Of a stretch of DNA of 64,000 nt, positions 8,917-21,465 are shown piece by piece. The stretch is from Bicyclus anynana (taxonomy: Eukaryota > Arthropoda > Insecta > Lepidoptera > Nymphalidae): the NCBI RefSeq assembly GCF_947172395.1, contig NC_069087.1:9133107-9197106 (forward strand), read 5' to 3'. Under the pieces are notes generated by a model that was not told the DNA's origin, searched no databases, and saw only the letters and a list, made by a program, of their open reading frames with translations. Within the stretch, counting starts at the first letter, position 1. Each line of letters begins with the position of its first letter. The position numbers and the translations under genes are program-made.

Positions 8917-11900
8917 GATCTATAGACCTTATTAATTATTCTTTCTGGCGTTAAAATAAAAAACAGCAACTGTTTGTTTACATTTACAAACACAGACCAC
9001 ACACAGACGACAAATCACCGAGCACCGAGGTCCGAGACACCGACAAATATTGATTTCTATACATAGGCTATAAATAAAATTCACATTGCGGCTCTGAGTT
9101 CTAGCTGTTCCTTCCTAAGATTATGGCTACATTCCACTTGGCGATACTAACGATCACACTAGATATTTATTTCTGCACGTAGATAAATTATTTATTATCT
9201 TTATTATTATTAATTCTTATTAAAATTAAGATGATCTGTTGAAATTATTACAATGTAATGTAAATAAATTAATAAATATATTTGAAAAATACTTACATCA
9301 GTAGGTACTTAGCCCCGAGCATCAATACTTAGATTTCACATTTATTTTAAGTTTATTGGATTTAAAAGAAAGTAAATTTCATTTAAATAATGATGTATTT
9401 TATTATAATTCGTCTGGTAATCATCCGAATTTCCACTATGATTTTAAAAATTCGATTATACTATCAATAAGGGTTGCTTTTTAGTGTCAGATCTTTGTGA
9501 TAATGACGATTGACGGGAAATGTGGTGTTTCCACACACACAGCGAGTGTAATAGTTCCATTTTTAACTTCTACTCTACTCCCTTAATTCGCACTCATAGA
9601 TTTAATGCCTAGTTCGGACTACTTTAGTATTTTAGTCGAGTACGAGTTTTGGATTTACCGCCCAAAAATTGTACGTACGTAACTACGTACTCGACTAAAA
9701 TACTGATGTAGTCTGTACGGCCTATATGAGTCGGTACAAGTTCGCATTATATTTGCTTGCGAATGTTGAAATCATAAATTCAAGCGGAATGGACTATGGA
9801 GCGTTGATGTAAAGTTAATTATTAATAATATCATACTAAATACATACATAAATATCCTGACCAGAAAGATAAACCCTTGCCTTGATGCGGAAATTGAAGA
9901 AGTTTCCTCTACCTACTAGCATAATTACCTACCTTTTGGTTTGTGTTCCCGAACAAGGGTGTTTATATTCTAAATCTGATCAGGCTTTTTTGTACATCAA
10001 CAATATCCATCTTATGTGTATATTTCAGGAATTGATTTAAAACACATTGATTTTATCAATATTTATTAAAACAACCTAATCGTATTAAATAAGCATCCTT
10101 ACGTACCAAATTACAAAATAAAATAAATCAAATAGTAAATGCAATATGATTTTTAAAAAATCTTACAAACTATGCAATTATTTAAGATTAAATTCTATTA
10201 GGAACATCTAAACTAACATTCCTACTAAGGGTATTTTATATTATTTACAATCACGTATTAATAGTAGAGCCACGACTCGACAAAATTGTATTGCAAGGCG
10301 GTGCAGCAAGACAATGGGCGTAAGCCCTAATTTCTAATAGCCCCAATAATGAAGTGCGCAGACACGATTGCGCATGGCCAAAATCCAGTCAGTGTGAAAA
10401 GGCATACAATTTACAGAAAGTTCTTTGATAGCTATATAATTAAATAATTATAAAAATCACACTTTAAAAACGACCACGAACCAAACATTAAGAACACGGT
10501 ATTCTAGAAACTTTACCCCTTTATATATGTAGGTACGAGTACCTTCCTAACCTACGGTCAGTATAATTTAATAAAAGAACATAGGTACATACATAACATA
10601 GAACTTCCTCCTTTTTGGATATCGGTTAAAAACTAAAACTCATTGAACATAAGTAGGTACTTTACTGATTTTCATGCACTTGATAATTTAAGCTTTTTTA
10701 ATTACGCAGGGTCACACGGAAAAAGGAGCGTAAATATTATATTCTAACAAAAAGAAAAGACTAGTACATTATTAAGTTTGTCTGTAAAGCGATAGGATTC
10801 AGTGGGTGTATTTTATATTTATCGTTTAATGCCATTAAAGAACATCTGGCTAAGGTCTGGTCTGGTCTGGCCTATAATATGTACCTATCGATAAAAGGTA
10901 ATGTAGATATCTAGAATGTATGTAGTTTGTAATAAAAATTGTGGACAAATACTCTATTATAACAATGCAGGTCAATCAGAATAATAAAACTTTTATTGTG
11001 ATGGCACGGGGTCTTTTTGACCCCGTACTTTATGTCTTCACTTTGTGCGACATGTATTAGGCCGTGATTAGGCCACACGTCCACCAAGATATTTTTACTC
11101 TAACCAAGTGAAGCACACGGAACCCCGGGAACATGTAAAACCCTTCAATATTCGTATACTCGTCGTCCGATAATGAAGTATGTTTTCTCTAGACAACCGT
11201 ACTGTAACTAACAGTGGAATTCATAGACGTTGTAGGGGCACCCCAGTCGTTTGACTGGGGTGCCTAACTGGGGTGCATAATTAGAGGTTAAAATCGACAG
11301 TCAGCGGCTGAATGATCACCTGGGGTTGCCCCTACAACGTCTATGAATAGGAATGATGACAGTTTTTTTAAATTGTATATAAATTAAGAGTATGCTAATA
11401 GTAAAGCAATTTTGTAAAAGTAACAGGGTATCTGCGATCATTACTTTCGGAGCTACAGGGATTTAAAGGGTCAGATTTGCGGCGTTGCCGCGGATCCCTG
11501 TAAAACGCTCCATACAAAATGGCACGAACTAATGACGTCGTATGTAATGTACCTAATGATCGTTAGATTTGTATGTGCGTTCAAACAAAATTACTAATAT
11601 CTTTGTTATTTGTGCGTTTATGTTTATAGTTCATATATTAAAAAATGACACATTTAATGTAAGGAAGCTTAATCTGTATGAATTTTCATCTAATTACGAT
11701 AAAAGATTTTAAATAGATTTTGAAATTCTATAATCTCATTTATTTTGCAAATATCCAGTCAATCTTTGCTTTTTATGTATAAATTAGTTAACATTGACCC
11801 TATTTACCCGAATGTATCATAAAAATCAATATATTCAAACCTAGTCATCATCCCCATTCTACTGTAAGACACGTATAGAGTCATTTAGATCTCGTATCGT

Positions 11901-14900
11901 ATCGAATGTGTTAATTTAGTTATATAAAACAAATTATTATTTAAACCCAGGTGATAAATTATCTACAATTGCTCTAACAGCCTGCCAAGTTTCACGCGCC
12001 GTGGATACTATCTGTGAGCCGGGTAGTAGGAACCCATAGGGTCCGAAGGAATCTCGCAGATCCACGTGGTAGGAGAACTTGATGCCGGCGCGGGCCTTTG
12101 CCCAATCGTGGGACATTCCTGTAGCTGGTTGTCGGATTTCTGCCGCCGTTCCAACCTAGAAAACAGAAGACAAGATTTATTAAATATCCTTCACACTATA
12201 ATGATGAAAAATTATATCACTATATATATATATATATATATATTTATCAATTATATACTAGCAGACGCCTGCAACTTCGTCGCCGTGGAATTTTGTTTTT
12301 CACAAATCCCACGGGAACCAAGGATTTTTCCGGAATGACATGATATGTGTTATTCCAAAGTAAAATCTATTTCTATTTCGCTTCAATAGCCGCTGCACAG
12401 AGGAGGAACAAACATACACTTACACACAGACTTACATACCAACTTTCGCATTTATATATTAGTGTGATACATAACATATCCCCTCTCCTATAGGGGGGAG
12501 GCCTAGGCCTTTAAATAAGCTGATAATGAGAATGACACCGCGAAATCATAATCCTCGTGGTCATAATATACTATTAGTTTGGAGGGAACGACCTATTCAG
12601 TATCATTAACTGCCCATCTTCAGCTCACTGTTGAGCATGAGTCTCCTCTCAAAATAAGAGAGGTTAGGCTAATAGTTCACCACCTTGGCCCAATGCTGAT
12701 TGGCAGACATCACACACGTAAAGAATTAAGAAAATTCTCGGGTATGGAGGTTTCCTCGATTTATTTCCTTTTTTTGTTACCGTTTGCACATACCCGGATG
12801 CATGTACCTATGTATGGAGGTGTTCGACCCGGAACAGATTCGAAGCTACGCCCTCCGCAGAGGTCATATCCACTGTGCTATCACGGCTCAAATCTATGCC
12901 CTAGACATACCTACAACTAGGTTGTATATAACGTTGTACCTACCTAGTAAAACCAAAATTGTTTCCTATAGTAGGTACCACCTATTTATCTACCTACATG
13001 ACGTAACATACTATACGAAATATACAAAACAGTTAAATATAAAATGTTTTTACTCTCCTCTACTCGTATTCTTGGCTATTTGATTTAGAGGTTTGCGTTG
13101 CCTCTACCGTTTTATAGGCTCGTAATGCCATTAAAATAGATATCGCGTGTTTTATAAGCCTAGTTCCCGCGATGCTTTGACCGAGCGGTTGTACGCGAAA
13201 CTATTTAGTAGGTACAATGTGGAATGTGGATGCAGGGGCGTAGCTACCGCCGTATTAATGATACAGGGTACCCCTTGAATTAGCAATAAATATTAAAATG
13301 TAATCCACAATCTAACTTAATCTTATGCTTCCCGTTTTATGAAAAAAAACTGCCTATAGATATTTTACTTCAAAAATTCAAGACAAAAAATTTATCTCTT
13401 TTTCTCGGGTTAAGACACTACATACAAACACACTACGCCACTGTGAGAATGTCTAGCTTATATTGATATAATAACTTTCTACCTAAAACTACTTATACGA
13501 GTAAAATATAAAAATGAAAAAAAAACGCTAAAACGAACGCTTTTAATTCCGTGCGAGTATCTATGATCTACAAGAGTGATCCAAATAATATGAGATTTTT
13601 GTATTTGTTGTTTGCTAAATACGGGCCACATAAGTAGATTCAAAGTCATTCAGCAGGCGGTCGAATCAGAAATAATAATCCTCAGAAGAACTAAAGCCTA
13701 AGCTCAGCGAGTGGCGCAGCTGAAGTGTCAATGGGCAGGAGGGCATAAAGTACAAAAAGCCGATGGACGTTAGAGTCCCAACGTGTTGATTGATGGGAAG
13801 GTAGCAGGGAGCCGCTGGTTGCTGTCGGCTCGAAACTGTTTTGGCATATGCAAGAAGCTTATGTCCAGCTGTGGACTCCATCGACGGTTAATGATGATGT
13901 AGTAAGTTACCTGATACTTGGTTCCGTACATGTCCGCGAGGGCGGCGGTGGCGAGCTTGCCCATCTCCATCAGCACTCCGTCATCAGCGAAAGACGCGTG
14001 CGAGTGAGAACTCGGCAGCAGCCACGCTTGTGAGTACGCGTGCATGGATACATAAACCTGTAACGAGACATCGTTAACCAAGATCTTCTACTACAAGTAC
14101 CATTTACTCTGTACACTCTACTTTCCCTCAGTATGTATACTGATATCATCTTCATTATCAGCATATTTGACGCCACATATAACATTTTTGTCATATTAAA
14201 TACATATTATATAACTGCTTCGTCCAGTAGTGGCTACGCACGTGGCTACGAATCACGAAGACTTGGGTTCGACTCTTAGGTTGGGCTGTAAAATATAACT
14301 AATTTCCTTTCTTAAAAAAAGCCCGGAAATGGGAAGTTGGTGGTGGCACACCCCCGATCTTCGTTGAGCACGTTAATAATGCATTATTTTAGAACAAATT
14401 TGATTACCATTAAACAACATTTTTTTACAAACATAAGTGATTTTTTTTAAAAAATCTTTCAACAATGGAAAGCTATATTATCAGCGAGTAACACGGGTTA
14501 TTATTTTATTTATACAAAACAAGTACAAACACTGCTCTGCTGCGCTTCGTCAGGTGACGACGTCTCTTAGTTTTAAAAAAAATATTTCAGAATCAGGTAC
14601 TTCATTTATTTTCAATTATGATTATTTTCTTTAAACACTATTTACTATTAAAAACAGTACTATTGCAACTGCTTTAATGAGCGGACGAAATAAATTGCTA
14701 ACACAGCTACGACTGCACTACCGACGGTTCCGACTACAAGCTTCTTAGTTTTCTTTTTTCTTGAGTCCTTTGACATTATCTAAAAAATAGAAAGCATCTT
14801 GTGACAATTCGACTTGTAATTTTTTTTTTTTTTACATTAACAAATTCATTATTTGACGGCCGATTATATTATATTGACGAGTGCACAGCGGATATAGAAT

Positions 14901-17270
14901 TCTGCATCCGAGGCTGTGGATTCAATTCCACAATTGGAAAATGTTTGTTTGAAGTTCTTTGTTAAGGATTGCAATGTTAGAATAAAAATTAATAATTTAA
15001 AGTAGGCGGTACCCTACATAATGTGATGTCATCAAAAGATATAAAAAATAAATAAATTATATTATTATTATTATTACGTGGCGCAGTGGTATGCGCGGTG
15101 GATTTTCGAGACGGAGGTCCTGGGTTCGATCCCCAGCTGGAATGATTGAGGTTTTTATAATTGGTCCAGATCTAGCTGGTGAGAGGCTTCGGCCGTGGCT
15201 AATTACCACTCTACCGACAAAGACCGACAAGCAACAGTGTTCTGGTATGATGTCGTGTAGAAGCCAAAAGGGGTGGATTTTCATCCTTCTCCTAACAAGT
15301 TAGCCCGCTTCATCTTAGATTGTTTTATCACTTACCATCAGGTAAAATTGTAGTCAATGGCTACAGAAAAGAACTTTTAAAGAATAAAAAAATACTGTAC
15401 TTTTAAAGAATAAAAAAATATATACCTACCACCTTTTTTAAATTAGATTAGTACTGACTCCAGTCAGTCCTTATTACTAACAAAAAATCAAAATCTCACC
15501 TTCATTTGAGTGTGGAGGGCTATTTCCATTGAGTTCAATACATTTGTCATATGACTCAGTGTGGTGACAGCAATGTGTGATGCGTACTTGTCTTTGTATA
15601 TCAAACAATCAGGCGTTTTTTGCTTTTTTAACACCAATGTATTAGTCATCATACTGAGGTAGATCCTGTACATATGCTGTGAACTCTCCTCCAACACATC
15701 AATTATGTCTATGACACTTAAATTAGGGCTCACTGTCCTGTAACAAGTGTTTTGTATATAACTATATATGGATATAAAGAAGGTGTGATTGTAATGATGT
15801 TAATGTCAGAAATAAAAAATAAAAATTGCACCACTTTAATTACCATCAAAACATGACATAACTTGGTGTTTCAAAAGTGAAATTGAAATAAATGATTATT
15901 TTATACTATGCGATGCTTCGCGGTTTCACCTGCGTATTTCTCGTTTGCGTGAGAATCTGGGGATAAAATATACACTCACATATAATGGTGGTATATTGGT
16001 AATAGAATTTTAAAATTGGTGCAGTAGATCCAGAAATTACCCCTACAACCTCACAAACTTTACCACCTTTGTATCGAAAACAAAGGAAAATTATACCATT
16101 TAAAATTTTAAAATAGTTGATTGCACAGATATAGTCTAGAATAGCACATAAGGCACTTTTTGTCTATGTGATCCATGTGGGTGAATCCATGAGACACATA
16201 TAAGTAAATTGTGTGTAATAATAATTATACAATATATTACATAAACAAACTTAATCATTATCAGCATATTTTACCAGGCCTTCATAATTAGCAGGCCTTT
16301 CTCTTTATATGAGAGATGATGAGAGACCCACCAAACTGCTGCAATGAGGGGTGGGGAGTGATAATGTTAAATTCATCAACAACCACTATCAGACCTTAAT
16401 GATAGTGACCAAAACTGACAGCTTAATAACATGCTCTTTGAGGCACAGGGTTGAAACACCACTAACTTTCTAACCCCAAGCTAAAATTTTTTAGAACATT
16501 TCTTAGGAGATAGAAAAACTCAGAACTCTTATAGCCCAACCCATGATTCAAACCCAGGATGAAACCACATAGACTAACTATTACAGGCTAACACTGGACC
16601 AGACAGATAGATCCACATTCTATTTGTTCAGTTTTATTGGTGTAGTGCAGGGTTTCTCAAAGTTAGCTTTTGAGAGTTTCAGGGAAGGACTGGAAGACCC
16701 AGAGGAAGAAATATAATTATTTAGAAATGTATGACTAATTCAGAGAGGCTGAACTTTGGATGAATGAGAATTATTGGACCCAGATAGACTGCATTGCTAG
16801 TCGGTTCCAGAATTTTATTTCTATTTTTTTAACTTATTGCATGTCTGAATATGTAGTCCCTGTATTCCCCATGAAAATTGATATTGTTTCACTAGATTGA
16901 GCTCTAGGATTTATTTCTGCTTTTTTACTAATATGTTGTTGATTTTTTAGTTCAGAATATTTGCTTATAATTTGTTGAGTACCTGTGAATGAATTGATTG
17001 AGCCTATCGCATATTGTCAAAAATCGGGACAAAATCGATATGCCATCGGGACGCGGGACCACATCTTCGAAATCGGGACGGGTGGCAACCCTGATCTGAA
17101 TTTTAAATTACTTGTAAAGCATGTATAATAAAAATAGTTGGCCGAAGATGATGATGACCAATGATTGATAGACGCATTTTAATTTAAATTTTATTACGTA
17201 CGTTTGGTTTGCAGCTGTATCCTCATAAATTGGTATATTTTTTACTTCTTCTATTAGCTTTTTTCTGATT
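8627..17270. repeat. Tandem segmental array, copy 2 (8.64 kb)
   Basis: This is the second full copy, offset 8626 bases from copy 1 and 8644 from copy 3. It includes a complete reading of carboxypeptidase exons 9 and 8 (11937-12155, 13911-14057). Differences from copy 1 are few: a longer (TA)n run near 12222-12243, and an extra palindromic insert near 11247-11280. From 8627 to about 10045 it is nearly identical to copy 3, and after that nearly identical to copy 1 instead. It is therefore a mosaic of the two neighbours. Confidence 0.95.
11937..14057 (-). pseudogene. Carboxypeptidase-like exons 8 and 9, array copy 2 (detached 3' end)
   Basis: Exon 8 is 14057-13911 and exon 9 is 12155-11937 with the same TAA stop. 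Borders and frame are identical to those in copy 1, and the encoded residues are the same as in the full gene. The intron between them holds SINE, microsatellite and RTE-tail sequence. With no exons 1-7 of its own, it can be expressed only by splicing from the full gene upstream (past the SAM gene at 14.66-17.56 kb) or from a new promoter. Confidence 0.75.
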
Positions 17271-17560
17271 TCTGGATCAGTGACACCTAATTTTTCCAAG
17301 TCTTCGTCGGTCAATTCGATTAGTGTGCACTGGCCAATATTATGTTCTCTGAATAAATTAAAGCTATAATTACTACACTAAATCAAGTACAAACAATCTG
17401 TAGAATGTGATAAACAAAAGATGTTTAGTAACCTAAAAATATCGATATATTTTTCAGCGCCAAGACCGATCAATACTGCACTCATGGACACATCAAAGGC
17501 GTTGGGATCAATCAGGTTTCTCGCTGGTAATTTAGAAACAAAATCTAATTCGTCATTCAT
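14660..17560 (-). CDS. SAM-domain tail-anchored protein, GASZ/ASZ1 C-terminal-like, array copy 3
   Basis: Coding exons are 17560-17433, 17348-17202, 15737-15500 and 14779-14660. They sum to 633 bases, 210 residues plus stop, with phases 2, 2 and 0 at the three introns. The domains are an N-terminal leader of about 26 residues, a SAM domain (about 27-85), a helical region (about 95-171), a basic patch and a single C-terminal membrane segment (about 184-202, VVGTVGSAVVAVLAIYF). SAM domains mediate protein-protein or RNA contacts. A C-terminal anchor with basic flanks fits the mitochondrial outer membrane or ER. The gene sits directly downstream of the carboxypeptidase-like gene on the same strand. 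AATAAA lies downstream of the stop, near 14605. No ankyrin-coding exon was seen between 17.56 and 19.97 kb. It could be a truncated GASZ paralogue or a separate small SAM family. Confidence 0.74.
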
Positions 17561-20500
17561 GATCTATAGACCTTATTAATTATTCTTTCTGGCGTTAAAA
17601 TAAAAAACAGCAACTGTTTGTTTACATTTACAAACACAGACCACACACAGACGACAAATCACCGAGCACCGAGGTCCGAGACACCGACAAATATTGATTT
17701 CTATACATAGGCTATAAATAAAATTCACATTGCGGCTCTGAGTTCTAGCTGTTCCTTCCTAAGATTATGGCTACATTCCACTTGGCGATACTAACGATCA
17801 CACTAGATATTTATTTCTGCACGTAGATAAATTATTTATTATCTTTATTATTATTAATTCTTATTAAAATTAAGATGATCTGTTGAAATTATTACAATGT
17901 AATGTAAATAAATTAATAAATATATTTGAAAAATACTTACATCAGTAGGTACTTAGCCCCGAGCATCAATACTTAGATTTCACATTTATTTTAAGTTTAT
18001 TGGATTTAAAAGAAAGTAAATTTCATTTAAATAATGATGTATTTTATTATAATTCGTCTGGTAATCATCCGAATTTCCACTATGATTTTAAAAATTCGAT
18101 TATACTATCAATAAGGGTTGCTTTTTAGTGTCAGATCTTTGTGATAATGACGATTGACGGGAAATGTGGTGTTTCCACACACACAGCGAGTGTAATAGTT
18201 CCATTTTTAACTTCTACTCTACTCCCTTAATTCGCACTCATAGATTTAATGCCTAGTTCGGACTACTTTAGTATTTTAGTCGAGTACGAGTTTTGGATTT
18301 ACCGCCCAAAAATTGTACGTACGTAACTACGTACTCGACTAAAATACTGATGTAGTCTGTACGGCCTATATGAGTCGGTACAAGTTCGCATTATATTTGC
18401 TTGCGAATGTTGAAATCATAAATTCAAGCGGAATGGACTATGGAGCGTTGATGTAAAGTTAATTATTAATAATATCATACTAAATACATACATAAATATC
18501 CTGACCAGAAAGATAAACCCTTGCCTTGATGCGGAAATTGAAGAAGTTTCCTCTACCTACTAGCATAATTACCTACCTTTTGGTTTGTGTTCCCGAACAA
18601 GGGTGTTTATATTCTAAATCTGATCAGGCTTTTTTGTACATCAACAATATCCATCTTATGTGTATATTTCAGGAATTGATTTAAAACACGTTTGATTTTA
18701 TCAATATTTATTAAAACAACCTAATCGTATTAAATAAGCATCCTTACGTACCAAATTACAAAATAAAATAAATCAAATAGTAAATGCAATATGATTTTTA
18801 AAAAATCTTACAAACAATGCAATTATTTAGGATTAAATTCTATTAGGAACATCTAAACTAACATTCCTACTAAAGGTATATTTACAATCACGTAGAGTAG
18901 AGCCACGACTCGACAAATTCTTATTGCAAGGCGGTGCAGCAAGACAATGGGCGTAAGCCCTAATTTCTAATAGCCCCAATAATAAAGTGCGTATGGCCAA
19001 AATCCAGTCAGTGTGAAAAGGCATATAATTTACAGAAAGTTCTTTAATAGCTATATAATTATAAAAAATCACACTTTAAAAACGACCACGAACCAAACAT
19101 TAAGAACACGGCATTCTAGAAAATTTACCCCTTTACATTTAAGTATATATGTAGGTACGGTCTGTATAATTTAATAAAAGCACATAGGTACATACAGCCT
19201 TGATAATTTAAACTTTTTTAATTACGTAGGGCTTAGACCATTAATAACCTAGGGTCACACAGAAAAAGGAGCATATTGTATTGCAACAAAAAAAAAGACT
19301 AGTACATTATTAGGTTTGCCTGTAAAGCGATAGGATTCAGTGGGTGTATTTTATATTTATGGTTTAATGCCATTAGAGAACATCTGGCTAAGGTCTGGCC
19401 GATAAAGTTTATCGATAAAAGGTAATGTAGATAGGTAGGATGTTTTGTATGTATTGTATGTTCAATAGATTGTAATAAAAATTGTAGACAAATACTCTAT
19501 TAACACAATATAGGTCAATCAGAATAATAAAACTTTTATTGTGATGGCACGGGGTCTTTTTGACCCCGTACTATTTATCTTCAGTGTCTTTGTGCGGTAT
19601 GTATTAGGCTGTGATTAGGTCACACGTCCACAAAGTTAAGCACACGGAACCCCTGGAACATGTAAAACTCTTCAATATTCGTATACTCTTCGTCCGAGAA
19701 TGAAGTATGTTTTCTCTAGACAACCGTACCTACTGTAACTAACAGTGGAATTCATAGACGTTGTAGGGGTACGCTCAGTCAAACAACTAGAGTACTTGTA
19801 CATGTACGTATGTTTTTCTGTGCTAGAGGTTAAATTCGACACTCAGCGGCTGAATGATCCCTGGGGGTGCCCCTACAACGTCTGAATTCTACTGTAAGAC
19901 ACGTACAGGGTCATTTAGATCTCGTATCGTATGGAATGTGTTAATTTAGTTATATAAAACAAATTATTATTTAAACCCAGGTGATAAATTATCTACAATT
20001 GCTCTAACAGCCTGCCAAGTTTCACGCGCCGTGGATACTATCTGTGAGCCGGGTAGTAGGAACCCATAGGGTCCGAAGGAATCTCGCAGATCCACGTGGT
20101 AGGAGAACTTGATGCCGGCGCGGGCCTTTGCCCAGTCGTGGGACATTCCTGTAGCTGGTTGTCGGATTTCTGCCGCCGTTCCAACCTAGAAAACAGAAAA
20201 CAAAATTGGTTAATTATCCTTCACACTATAATGAAGAAAAAAAATTATATCATACTAGCAGACGCCTGCAACTTCGCGCCCGTGGAATTTTGTTTTTCAC
20301 AAATCCCGCGGGAACCAAGGATTTTTCCGGAATGACAAGATATGTGTTAATCCAAAGTAAAATCTATTTCTATTTCGCTTCAATAGCCGCTGCACAGAGG
20401 AAGAACAAACATACACTTACACACAGACTTACACACCAACTTTCGCATTTATATATTAAATCTATGCTCTAGACATACCTACAACTAGGTTATATATTAT

Positions 20501-21465
20501 AACGTTGTACCTACCTAGTAAAACCAAAATTGTTTCCATTGGTACCTATTTATCTACCTACATGACGTAACATACTATACGAAATATACAAGACAGTAAA
20601 ATATAAAATGTTTTTACTCTCTCTACTCGTATTCTCTACTCTACTCGTATTCTTGGCTATGAGGTTTGCGTTGCCTCTACCGTTTTATAGGCTCGTAAAT
20701 GCTATTAAAATAGATATCGCGTGTTTTATAAGCCTAGTTCCCGCGATGCTTTGACCGAGAGGTTGTACGCGAAACTATTTAGTACAATGTGGTCGCAGGG
20801 GCGTAGCTACCGCCGTATCACCCGTATCAATGATACAGGGTACCTGGTCTTTAAGGGCCCCTTGTGAAAGCAAAAAACATTAAAATGTAATCCACAAACT
20901 CACTTAACCTTGTGCTTCCCGGGAAAAAAAACATGAAAAACTGACCATTTTACTTCAAAAATTTAAGTAAAAAATAAATATCTCTTTTTTCTCGGGTTAA
21001 TCGCGCGCTCAAAAGTAGGAAACATCCTACAGAGGTTAGTATAAGCAAACACAGTATTGGTCGACCGACTAGCTAGACCGAGGACATAAAGCTGGTTGCC
21101 GCTGGTTGCTGGCGGCTCAAAACCGTTTTGGAAGTACATGCAAGAGGCTTATGTCTAGCTGTGGACTCCATCGGCGGTTAATGATGATGTAGTAAGTTAC
21201 CTGGTACTTGGTTCCGTACATGTCCGCGAGGGCGGCGGTGGCGAGCTTGCCCATCTCCATCAGCACTCCGTCATCAGCGAAAGACGCGTGCGAGTGAGAA
21301 CTCGGCAGCAGCCACGCTTGTGAGTACGCGTGCATGGATACATAAACCTGTAACGAGACATCGTTAACCAAGATCTTCTACTACAAGTACCATTTACTCT
21401 GTACACTCTACTTTCCCTCAGTATGTATACTGATATCATCTTCATTATCAGCATATTTGACGCCA
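17271..21465. repeat. Tandem segmental array, copy 3 (shorter, diverged)
   Basis: The rightmost copy runs from 17271 to about 21465, where similarity to copies 1 and 2 (positions 5530 and 14175) stops abruptly. The first 1.4 kb is nearly identical to copy 2. From about 18680 it has many substitutions and indels. Relative to copies 1 and 2 it lacks about 0.5 kb matching 2707-3217 and a SINE-bearing block matching about 3820-4250. The carboxypeptidase exons it contains are the ones continuous with the rest of that gene, so this is probably the ancestral locus. Confidence 0.9.
17635..17710 (-). promoter_or_regulatory. Putative 5' leader/promoter of the SAM gene (repeated near 355-430 and 8990-9050)
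   Basis: A GC-richer patch with ACCGAGCACCGAGG lies 75-150 bases upstream of the ATG, inside otherwise AT-rich DNA. It is the likely 5' untranslated region or start site. Copies 2 and 3 agree here; copy 1 lacks a 12-base ACACAC-type block and carries an insertion of about 20 bases. No TATA box or initiator can be assigned with certainty. Confidence 0.3.

Noticed and set aside
17561..19966. Upstream ankyrin exons for the SAM gene
   Set aside because: Searched for as expected of full-length GASZ. No ankyrin-like stretch was seen in this interval or its counterparts, and TAG precedes the ATG in frame. A weak TCTATAG acceptor next to the ATG cannot be wholly excluded.
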